Part shown: one piece after another, positions 1 to 12,000 of the stretch
Layout of the letters: each line of letters opens with the position of its first letter
How positions within the stretch are numbered: the stretch's first letter is position 1
NCBI GenBank assembly: GCA_032988165.1
Contig: JANTQF010000008.1
Span: forward strand, 124,001-188,000
DNA: 64,000 bases
Reading direction: 5' to 3'
From: Emmonsiellopsis sp. PD_33
Taxonomy: Eukaryota > Ascomycota > Eurotiomycetes > Onygenales > Ajellomycetaceae
The notes under the pieces: generated by a model
Told to the model about the DNA's origin: nothing
Seen by the model: only the letters and a program-made list of their open reading frames with translations
Databases searched by the model: none
Position numbers and translations under genes: made by a program

Positions 1-3000
1 GAAATCATATCTACCATCAGCCAAGTTAAGGATATCCGACACCGAATACCGGGCAATGGCAGGCCATATTTCTCTTCTCGGTTTCTGGACAGTGAAGGTA
101 GTGAGAAATTCCGTGATCACTTTCCAGAGATTATCGTGAACTACTTCGGACAATATCAACAGATGGAGCGCGGCGACGCACTATTATCCGCTGAAACCGA
201 GCTACTTAGTGATGCCGGGTCCAACGAATACTGGTCTGATATTCTTGACATTGGCCGTGACGTGCCTCGCTTTGGTTTATTTGAAATTTCCCTTGGTATT
301 GTTCAAGGATGCATACAAGTCTCCTTCCTGCATAACAAACACATGCGGCACCAACAAAGAATCCACTCCTGGATCACAGAATGTCGTACGGCCCTCCGCA
401 ATGCTGCTGAACGACTGATATCTATGGACCCAACTCCCACGCTAAGCGATTACCCTCTCTTACCATTGACGTATGACAGCCTGAGAAGCCTAGTAAAAAC
501 AATTTTGCCCGCTGGAGGCATATCAAATGTCAAGAACATCCAGGATATTTATCCATGCTCGCCTCTTCAACAAGGAATCCTCGTCAGCCAGAGTAGAAAC
601 GCTTCATACTATGCAGTACATGCCATATATGAGGTCAAAAGCGAAGTGTTCCCGAGGGTTGACTGCCATCTGCTAGCCGCCGCATGGCAAAAAGTGGTAG
701 ATCGACATGATGCTCTGAGAGCAATTTTCATTGAAAGCGTCCGTCAGAATGGCCTGTACGATCAGGTTGTCTTGCGAGACATGAAAGCCGAAATTGTTTA
801 TTTGGATTGTGACGACGGGGAGGCTTTAACTTGCCTCGAACAACAGGAACCCAAAGCATACGGAAATTTTACACCTGCCCACCGACTTACTCTATGCACC
901 ACCACTCATGGCAAGGTCTTCTGCAAACTCGATATATCCCACGCTATAATTGACGGCACCTCAATGAAGAACGTCTTTTACGATATGGCCCGGGCATACA
1001 AAAACCAGCTTCCAGACCTCCATGGACCCTCCTATCGAAGTTATATCGAATATATTCAGGGGTTACCAGCAAGTCTCGACTACTGGAAGACATATCTGGA
1101 AGGAGTTGAGCCTTGTCACTTCCCGGTTTTGAACGACAGTGATAACAACAAGCAACTTCGATCGCTACACATAGAAATGCCAAACTTTTCAGAAATCCAA
1201 AGGTTCTGTGAGGTCAACGGAGTGACACAGGCGATCCTGCTACAAACAGCTTGGGGAATCATTCTGCATAGATTCACCGGGCAGGAAGAAATATCATTTG
1301 GTTACCTCAGTTCAGGGCGTGATACGCCAATCGACGGAATCCAGGATGCAGTCGGCGCATTTGTCAACATGCTTATCAGTCGGATAGTGTTTACGTCCTC
1401 CACTCCGACCAGTGACATACTTGGGAAGCTGCAGAATGACTACATAGAAAGTCTACCACACCAGTACTGCTCTTTGGCAGATGTGCACCACTCACTGGGT
1501 TTTTCCAGTAGGCCACTGTTCAACACTGTTATGTCTTTCCAGAGACGTCTATTAACGGAAAATGTCAACCTCGATTATATTCAATTCGAAAACGTAGGAG
1601 GTCACGATCCTACAGAGGTACGTTTACGAGACAACCCTAACTTGACGCTTTCTAACATTTGTCACAGTATGATATCACAGTCAACATTGAAACCTCTCCA
1701 GAATCGATCGCTGTATCCTTCGGATACTGGAGTGACCGGTTATCCGATAAACAAGCGAAGAATGTTGCAAGCACCTTTCAGACCGTCGTTCGAGAAATCG
1801 TACAGAATCCTTCCAAAACCGTAGCGGAAATCAATTATTTCAGCGACTATAACCACCAACAGCTCAAGTTGTGGAACAGCAATCCTGTGGAAGCAATTTC
1901 GAAGTGCATTCACACAGTTTTCGAAGAACAGGCCGCTATGCATCCAGATAAGCTCGCAATTTGCTCCTGGGATGGAATTTTCACTTATCACGAGCTGGAC
2001 CTAATCTCCACGCGATTGGCTCATTATTTGATATCTATTGGGGTTGGGCCGGAGGTTCTCGTTCCCGTGGGTGTGGAAAGGTCGGCATGGGCAATAGTTG
2101 CTCAGCTGGCTGTTCTGAAAGCAGGAGGCGCCTTCGTACCCATGGATCCGTCACACCCAGTCAGCCGCCTTCAGCACATCGTTTCTCGGGTCAATGCTCA
2201 TATTCTTCTTGTTTCAAGCAAGTGTCCAGAAATAGAGCACCATCAATCCGACCACGTTATTCACATTTCTCCTTCCATGCAAGAATGGTTACCAGCAACA
2301 ACTAGCCGCATAATCCCGAGGGCGGCACCCCATAACACGGCTTACTGTACATTTACATCAGGCTCTTCTGGAGTCCCCAAAGCCGTGGTCATGGAGCATT
2401 CTTCAGTCGTTTCAAGTTCAACAGCTTATGGAAGCAAAATGCGCTTTGATAACCAGTCAAGGGTTCTTCAGTTTGCATCCTATGTCTTTGACGCATCCGT
2501 GGCTGAAGTGTTCACTACTTTAATTTTCGGTGGTTCCATTTTCGTGCCATCTGAGAATGATCGCATGGGGAATCTATCACAATACATCAGTGAGATGCAA
2601 ATTAACTGGGCCTTCTTGACACCCTCACTCGTTAGTCTTATTAAGCCAAACGAGGTCCCAAGCTTGACGACATTGGTGGTTGGAGGAGAAGCGATAAACA
2701 AAGATATTGTCAAAACCTGGGCCAATGCAACACACCTTATGCAAGGGTATGGCCCGACAGAATGTTGTGTCTTCTGCGTCTCAATTCACATCTCCTCGCC
2801 AAACTTCTCACACCAGAAGATTGGATTTCCTGTTGGCGGCCGATGTTGGATTGGTGATCCTCAAAATCCTAACTCTCTGGCTCCAATAGGTTCGATCGGT
2901 GAATTGATTGTGGAGGGTCCCATTTTAGCTAGAGGGTATATGGATCGCAAGAAGACGGATGAGATGTTCATTGAAAACCCGATTTGGGGCGACAGATATG

Positions 3001-6000
3001 GTTGCCGGAGAATCTATAGAACAGGAGACCTGGTCTTCTATGACTCGGATGGATCAATAAATTTTGTCGGCCGGCGGGACTCGGAAGTCAAGCTAAGGGG
3101 GCAGAGAATAGACTTATCCGATGTTGAGCACCATCTTGGTTCAAACAGGCTCGTCCGGCATGCGCTGGTGCTTATGCCCAAATCGGGATTCTGCTCAAAG
3201 CGCCTGGTAGCAATTCTGTCCCTTCGAAGTTTAGCCACGAATGGGACCTATCCCAACATGCCTACCCTAGTTGAAAACGAACAGAGAGATATCGCCTCCT
3301 CGGAACTGGCTAACATCCGTGAGCACCTCTCCGGAAAGCTCCCTCACTATATGGTCCCAACAACGTGGGTTGTATTACCCTCCCTTCCGCTACTGGTATC
3401 CGGCAAGCTTGATCGAAAACTGTTGACTAAATGGGTGGTCGAAATGGACGAGGAAACTTATGCCCAAATTATGGACATTCAACGTGATGACGGTGAAATC
3501 CTTCCAGCCACGCCCATGGAAAGACAACTTCAACTATCCTGGTCGGATGTGCTTAATCTACCCCTAGAGCAAGTGAAATTGAATAGGAGCTTCATGAGCT
3601 TGGGTGGTGATTCGATCACTGCAATGCAAGTCAAATCGAGATGCCAGCAGAAGGGGATCGGCCTAACAGTTCAGGATATTCTACGCGATAATACGATTCC
3701 CCAGCTTGCGCTTCTTGTAACGACTGCCCAGCAGTCGAGCTACCAGGAGGAAGAACTGGGAGTGTCGTTTGATCTCTCTCCTATTCAGCAGCTATATTTC
3801 CAATCTGTGGATGGAAATTTCGGTCGTTTCAATCAAAATTTCTTCCTGAAACTCACCCAACACGTCTCAGCCGAAAGGCTTGCCCGGTCCATCGAGGTGT
3901 TGGTGACGCAGCACTCCATGTTGAGAGCGAGGTTTGCATACCAAGACGGCATCGGCTGGCAGCAGCGAATTACTCCAGATATCAAACCATCATACACATT
4001 CCACTCCCACGATATACAATCGATTGAAGCTGCTATACCGGCTGTGGCGGATAGTCAAGCAGGACTCGATATCCAGCATGGTCCTCTATTTGCTGCCAAT
4101 CTCTTTAATGTGAAGGGCGACGCGCAGTACATATTCTTGGTTGCACACCATCTGGTAATTGACCTTGTCTCCTGGCGTATCCTACTTCAGGATCTTGAGG
4201 AATTACTCAAACTCGAGACTCTTTCTGGGTCTAGCTCACTATCATTCCAAACCTGGGCCCGACTGCAAGCCATGAATAGCCAACAACAACTCATAACAAC
4301 TAATGTGTTGCCCTACGATACCGAGCCCGCTAACCTTGCTTACTGGGGGATGGGTGACCGAAGTAATGTCTATGGAGATGTCATCCAAGCCAACTTCTCA
4401 ATCGAGAAAACGATATCGACCCTTATTATCACCGAGTGTCATACCTTATTAAGGGCCGAGCCTGTAGACATATTTTTGTCAACATTGCTATATTCCTTCA
4501 AACAAGCGTTTTCTGACCGTCCAGTTCCCACTATTTTCAACGAAGGTCATGGACGCGAACCTTGGGACTCGACGCTCGATGTTTCGAGAACCGTTGGATG
4601 GTTTACGTCGATGTTCCCCCTTCATGCCCCAATCGATGGTGACAGCGACTTTTTCACCACAGTTGGCTTCGTCAAGGACCGGCGCCATATAGTCCCCAAT
4701 AATGGCAGACCATATTTTGCGTATCGTTTCCATACACCAGAAGGGAAGTCCATGTTTGGTCAACATTCACAAATGGAGATATTGTTTAATTATCTTGGAC
4801 GATATCAGCAATTTGAACGAGAAGACTCTCTGCTACGACAAACAAACCTCTTGACAGCGGGGTCCCCACTTGCAACTTCCAAGACTGGAGATGTTGGATA
4901 TGACATCCCACGCTTCGCTCTATTTGACATCGTGGTCCAGGTGATGGAAGAGCAGATTCAGTTTACCTTCTCATACAACAAGCATATGGTCCATCAAGAT
5001 AAAATCCAAAAATGGATTGGCTCCTGCGAGCAGTTGCTTCAGGATACCGCGTCACGGTTGAGCACCATGAAGTCCCAAAGAACCTATACATTGAGCGATT
5101 TTCCACTTCTGCCGCTTACCTATGACGGTCTCGAAATTCTGAGGACACAAAGTTTGCCAAAGATTGGCCTTTCTAGCTTCGATGAGATTGAAGATGTTTA
5201 CCCTTGCTCGCCAATGCAAGAGGGCATTCTACTCAGCCAAACGAAGAATCCATCTCACTATGCCGTGCAGTCCGTGTGCGAAGTTAAGCCAACCTTCGGT
5301 TCCAATCCAGTCGATGTCAATCAGCTCGCCGGGGCTTGGCAGGAAGTCGTCAACCGTCATGCTTCCTTGCGAACAGTGTTTGTTGAGAGCGTTTGCCACG
5401 AGGGCCTTTTTGATCAGATAGTTCTTCGCCAGCCGAAATCTACAGTCGTGCTAATTGACTGTCATGATGACGAGGTACTTCGTATCCTGGCTGATCAGGC
5501 CCCAATCGATTATGGCGAACCACAGGTCCCCCATCGGTTGACCATTTGTCGAACTTCAACTGGAAGGGTATTCTGCCAGCTTGAAATCAGCCACGCTGTA
5601 ATTGACGGAAGTTCAAATCCTGTGGTATTTAACGATCTAGCCCTCGCATATCAAGGGTTACTCCCTTTTGGAAAGGGGCCTCTTTACAGTGACTATATCA
5701 AATGGATTCAAGCTCAACCGGCCAATGCAGCAGTGAACTATTGGAGTTCGTATTTGGAAAACATCCAGCCTTGTCATTTCCCGGTCCTTAAGCGTGATAC
5801 CGACAATGCGGGCGCCGGAGAACTACGGCTGATCCGAGTACAGCTGGACCAGGCGTCACAATTACGGAAACTATCTGAGAGTGGCGGTTTTACTTTGTCC
5901 AACTTGCTACAAACAGCATGGGGACTTGTTCTTCGGTACTATACTGATTCGGAGGAAATTTGCTTCGGCTACTTGGCGAGTGGCAGAGATACACCAATTC

Positions 6001-9000
6001 CGCACATCGAGGAAAGTGTAGGCGCGTACATCAATATCCTCATCTGCCGCATGAACCTGAATAGGTCCCTAAGCATCCAGTCCGTCCTGAAACAAGCCCA
6101 GGAAGACTTCCTTAACGGCCTCCCTCATCAGCATGCATCGTTAGCGGATGTCCAACATCAACTCCGCCTTTCAGGTACTTCACTATTTAATACAGCCTTA
6201 TCTTTCCAAAAAGTATCGATCGGAAGTACCATCAAGCAGACCGATATTTCTTTTGAACGAATTCAAACTCATGATCCATCGGAGGTATGGCTGAATCCTC
6301 TTTTTTGTTTGACAAGCCCGTCTCGCTAATAACTTATATTTAGTATCAAATTACCCTAAATTTTGAAGCTTCAGATACAGATATTACAGTTAACTTTAGT
6401 TACTGGGCTGGCTACTTTACCGAGGAGCAAGCTAGCCGTGTGCTCGCAACTTTCAAGTCAATCCTTAATAGCATTGTCAATGATCCAGATGCAGCCATTG
6501 AGAGTCTGGATGTTCTCAGTGCGGAGGATCAACACCAGATATATACTTGGAATCAGTATGCACCACAGGCCTATCATGAATGTATCCATCACGCCATATC
6601 CCGACAAGCCGCTTGCACACCCAATGCCGAAGCTGTATGCTCTTCAGACGGCAGCTTAAGCTATAGAGAATTAGACGAACTCTCGACCCGTCTTGCACAT
6701 CATTTTGTGCAATCAGGGGTGCGGCGCGAAACCTTCGTTCCACTTGTTTTCGAGAAAGGGTGTTCGGCAATGCTATCTCAATTGGCAGTGCTCAAATGCG
6801 GGGCTGCTTTTGTATTTCTAGATCCATCACACCCAGTTCCTCGACTCAAGCAGCTGGCTGAAATGGTTGGAGGAAGTGTTGTCGTTGCGTCACTGAAACA
6901 CAGCAAAAAGTGCGCCGCCTTTGCCGATAAGGTCGTTTCGGTAGAGTCCGATACCGTACGTCGAATGCATCACCCCCTCGATGAACTGCCTCCAGTACCC
7001 AGTACTTGTGCTGCTTATTGCATTTTCACGTCAGGCAGTTCCGGTACCCCTAAGCCCACTGTGGTCGAACACGCTGCATTTTACACTAGTGCAATGGCCC
7101 ATGGAAAAATGCTCCTAATGCAACGGTCGTCGCGTGTTCTTCAATTTGCGTCCTATACGTTTGACGCATCCATCCTCGAATCCCTGACAACACTACTGTA
7201 TGGCGGGTGTGTCTGTGTCCCAAGCGAAGAAGACCGAACAAGCAACATTGATGCTGTAATTAATGGGAAAAACGTCAACTGGGCGCTCTTGACTCCTTCA
7301 GTCGCTAATACCATAGATCCCAACAGTGTCCCTGGGCTGCGGGTTCTAGTACTCGGTGGCGAGGCAATGTCTTCTAGTGATATTACCAAATGGGGCACTA
7401 AACTGCGCCTGCTTAACGCATACGGGCCTACAGAAACGTCCGTCGTCGGCACCATTAATCAAGAGGTGCTGGAGTATGCAAGCCCCACGAATATCGGCCG
7501 TGCCGTTGGAGCTCGCTCTTGGATCGTATCAAAGGACAATCATCATCAGCTTCTACCCATTGGTTGTGTTGGAGAGCTGATACTAGAAGGCCCAACTCTA
7601 GCCCGCGGGTATTTGGGAATGGAAAAGAAAACCGCAGAAGTATTCATCAAAAATCCAAGGTGGTCCGGCATGACGAGCTTTTCCCCGACTCAACGGATGT
7701 ACAAGACTGGGGACATTGTCAGATACAACTCGGATGGCACATTGGACTTTATCGGCCGCAATGATGACCAGGTAAAATTACACGGTCAGCGGATTGGCAC
7801 CCGGGAGATCGAAAATTGTCTAGGGGGAATTTCCGAAATCCGGCACGCCGTCGTTCTGGTCCCAAAATTGGCGTTTTCAACTCGGCGACTAGTGGCAGTT
7901 TTGTCTCTTCGTGGATTCGCTACATCCTCCTCGGTATCCGCTTCGAGTGACATCCGGGTGATTGAAGGTGATCGATCAAAAATTGCTGCGTCAAAAGTGG
8001 CAGATATCGCCGAAAACTTGGCCAATCGTCTTCCACCATATATGCTTCCGACAGCATGGATAGCTGTTGAATCATTACCCTTACTTCCCTCCGGGAAGCT
8101 GGACAGAAAATCAACCATCGGATGGATGGAGGCTATGGACGAGGAAACATATACTCGAGTGACCGACCTTGGCACCGAGGACGAACCGGCCGATGCTGCA
8201 ACCGAAATCGAACTACAATTACAAGAAATTTGGGCCCGCGTTCTCAACCTACCAATTGAAAAAGTTCGCCTCAACCGTTCATTTTTGAGCCTAGGAGGAG
8301 ACTCGATTTCAGCAATGCAAGTTTTATCTCAATGTCGAATCCGTGGTCTTCAGTTCACGGTACAAGATGTCCTCAGGAGCAAAACGGTTTCGCAACTTGC
8401 ATCTTGTGCGAAGGCTATAAAGGAACCGAAGCACGACGACGAGGATACCGACCAACCCTTTGGTCTATCTCCCATGCAAAAGCTCTACTTCCACTCTATG
8501 AACAATGGGGACTCAAAAGAACATTTCAATCAAAGTTTCCTACTACGCATAGTAAGGAGGACCGGGCTGGAAGAAATAAAGGGCGCGCTTAACATGCTCG
8601 TCGACCAACACCCAATGTTACGAGCCCGTTTTACCTATTTGGATAACGGTGATTGGCAACAACGGATCGAACAAACGGTAGCGGCATCCTATCACTTTGG
8701 AATGCACGATATTCCTGGATATGATACCAACTGGATCACAGCAATCGCAATGCTGACACAGAGGAGCCTGGATATTAAGGATGGCCCTGTATTCGCAGTC
8801 AATATTCTCAACTTGGATGAGGAGAACCAGCTCATCTTTTTGGTTGCCCATCACCTGGTCGTGGATTTGGTGTCTTGGCGTGTCATTTTGAAAGACCTTC
8901 AAGAATTCCTTGAGTCTGGCACAATCACTAGAATAGAGAAGCCAATGCGTTTCCAAACTTGGTGCCGATTACAAGATGAATACGCAGCAACCAGAAAAGA

Positions 9001-12000
9001 GTTAACGCTTAGAGAGGAGCCATGCGATAAGGATTACTGGGGCCTAACGACAGAAAGTAACAACTACCGTTCTTCTATCACCGATGGCTTTTCAATTGAC
9101 AGCGATACCACCTCGCGGATCCTTGGAACCTGCCACGCTGCGCTAGGCACTGAGCCATTGGACATTTTTATGGCGGCGGCTATTCATTCTTTTACTAGAG
9201 TTTTCGCTGATCGAGCACCGCCAACGGTATACAACGAAGGTCATGGACGCGAACCGTGGGATGACAACATGGATATCTCACAAACTGTGGGCTGGTTTAC
9301 CACACTTTGCCCGATTACAATCTCTGTCGCCAAGGATGATATCGTGAACAGTGTGCGACAAGTAAAGGACCTCCGTCGCCGTATCCCTGGGAACGGCCGT
9401 CCCTATTTCACCTCTCGACTTCTTGCCAAAGAGGACGAGAAACAATTTGGTGAGAATTTACCACTCGAAGTATCCTTTAACTACTTTGGTCAATATCAAC
9501 AACTCGAAAACGACAGGGCTTTGCTTCGGCAAGTCGATCAACATCCATCCGGGATCACAGATGTTAGCCTGGATCTACCCCGGCTCGCCATCTTCGAGAT
9601 TTCAGTGGGAATAACGAAGAGCTGCATCCAATGTAACTTCGCCTACAACAGACATACCCAACGGGAAGAGGGGGTAAAACAATGGATTGCTGAGTTCAAA
9701 CTAGCGCTCTGCGAGATTGCGGACAAGCTTTCAAATATGACCTCTGAACCAACACTAGGCAATTTCCCTTTGCTTCCACTCACATACGAAGGCTTGGATA
9801 ACCTTGTCTCACGTGTGTTGCCTCAACTTGGTATCTCTACCGACGAGGTTGAAGATATCTATCCCTGCTCGCCTATGCAGCAAAATCTCCTCTTTACCCA
9901 AAGCAAAACTCCAGAGTACTATGCCCTCGAGTACACTCATGAGGTGAGACAACGGGACGGCCAAATCGACCCTCATAAGTTAGCCGCTGCATGGCAGAGA
10001 GTGGTGGATAGGCACCCATCACTTCGGACTATATTCGTTGAGAATTTATGCGAGGAAGGTCTCTATGACCAGATAGTATTGAAACGCTCGAATTCCAGAA
10101 TAGTCTTCCTATATTCTGATGACGATTCTTCGGTAATGACCCAACTTCGGCAACAAGAACCTATCGATCATAGGGAAACCGTTCCTCCGCACAGAGTTAC
10201 GATATGCAAAACACCCCACGGCAGGGTAATTTTCAAGCTGGAGATCAATCACGCGCTTATGGATGGAACATCAATGCAACTCCTCCGTGCCGACATTACA
10301 GCTGCATATTTGGGAGATTTACCATCCGAACCCTCCCCGAAATATGCAGACTACATTTCACATATTCAGAAACAGACCTCCAACGCTGCCATCACTTATT
10401 GGCAAACTTACCTCGGCGGAATAAGCCCTTGCAATTTCCCAACGCTAAACACCGGCCCCAGTGCTCTCAGCCAACCAAGACAGCATTTAATGATCGAATC
10501 CAGGTTTGATCATGCGATTCAACTCAACAAATTCTGTCAAGAAAATGGCCTAACACCATCGAACATATTTCAAGGAGCATGGGCCCTCGTGCTTCGCAAC
10601 TTTACTGGCCTAAATGATGTCGCCTTTGGATGCCTTGTATCCGGGCGTGACGCCCCAATAGATGGGATTCAAAGCGCGATTGGTGCATTCATAAATATTT
10701 TGATATGTCGTATGAATGTTGCAGATAATGTTTGCGTTTCTGACCTCCTCGATCAAGCACAAACGGACTTCATGCGCAGCTTATCATACCAGCACTGTTC
10801 CCTAGCCGAAATCCAGCATGAGCTAAAGATGTCGGGATCCTCGTTATTCAACACTGCTATAAGCCTTCAAAAAGTGTCAAACACATCCGGGTCTCAACCG
10901 TCGGTGACTTTCGAAATTACCAAGTCCCATGATCCTTCAGAGGTTAGTATACAATTCCACGATAGTAACTGACTCCACTTCGAAGTTTTTCAATTAATAT
11001 TTTTCCTCTAGTTTGCAATATCGCTTAGCATCGTCGTATCAGACACGGATATTGGTTTCGTCCTCGGCTACTGGACAGACGTACTCTCTAAAAAGCAAGC
11101 ATCCGATGTGATGAGCACATTTACTCATACACTGGACAGTATCATCAATAATCACAAGAGTGAGGTCGGCGAATTAGATTTTTTCAGTAACAGCAACTGG
11201 AAGGATGTCGAACGTTGGAACGCCATTCAGCCGGCTGTGGTGGATAGCTGTATCCATGATCTGATTCAGCTACAAGCCACAATCCAACCAGATGCCCCAG
11301 CAGTTTGTGCCTGGGACCAAGATTTCACCTATGATACCTTGGATACTCTATCTACTCAGCTGGCCTATTTCCTCGTGGACCATGGCGTTGGTCCTGAAGC
11401 TCTGGTTCCGCTATGCTTCGAGAAGAGTGCCTGGGTGGTAGTTTCGATTCTAGGGGTACTCAAGGCTGGTGCAGCTTTCTCTCTATTAGACCCATCTCAC
11501 CCTCTCGATCGATTGCAGAGCATTGTCGGTATCCTAGATGCAAAGTTGATACTATGTTCACGAAGCAAGCTAGATCTCGGTACAGCTATCGGTTGCAAAG
11601 CGATCCCCATCGATAAAGAATCGTTGGACGGAATGGAATTAAAGGAGATAATGATCCACGGCGCCGTTGGTAATAATGCGGCATATCTGCAGTTCACCTC
11701 TGGGTCGACGGGCACACCAAAGGCTACCATTATCGAGCATCGCGCGTTCTGTAGCGGTGCCAACGCCCATTCAAAAGCGATGTTAATTCAGCCTACATCT
11801 CGAGTTCTCCAGTTTGCCTCATACCAATTTGATGCTTCGCTCCTAGAGGTCATGACCACTCTTATCGTTGGAGGTTGTGTATGCATACCGGACGAAAATG
11901 AGCGGACAACCGATATTGCAGCAGCGATCAACCGAATGGGTGTCAATCTCGCAATATTAACACCATCTTTTCTACAGTTCCTTTCGCCGTCCACAGTTCC

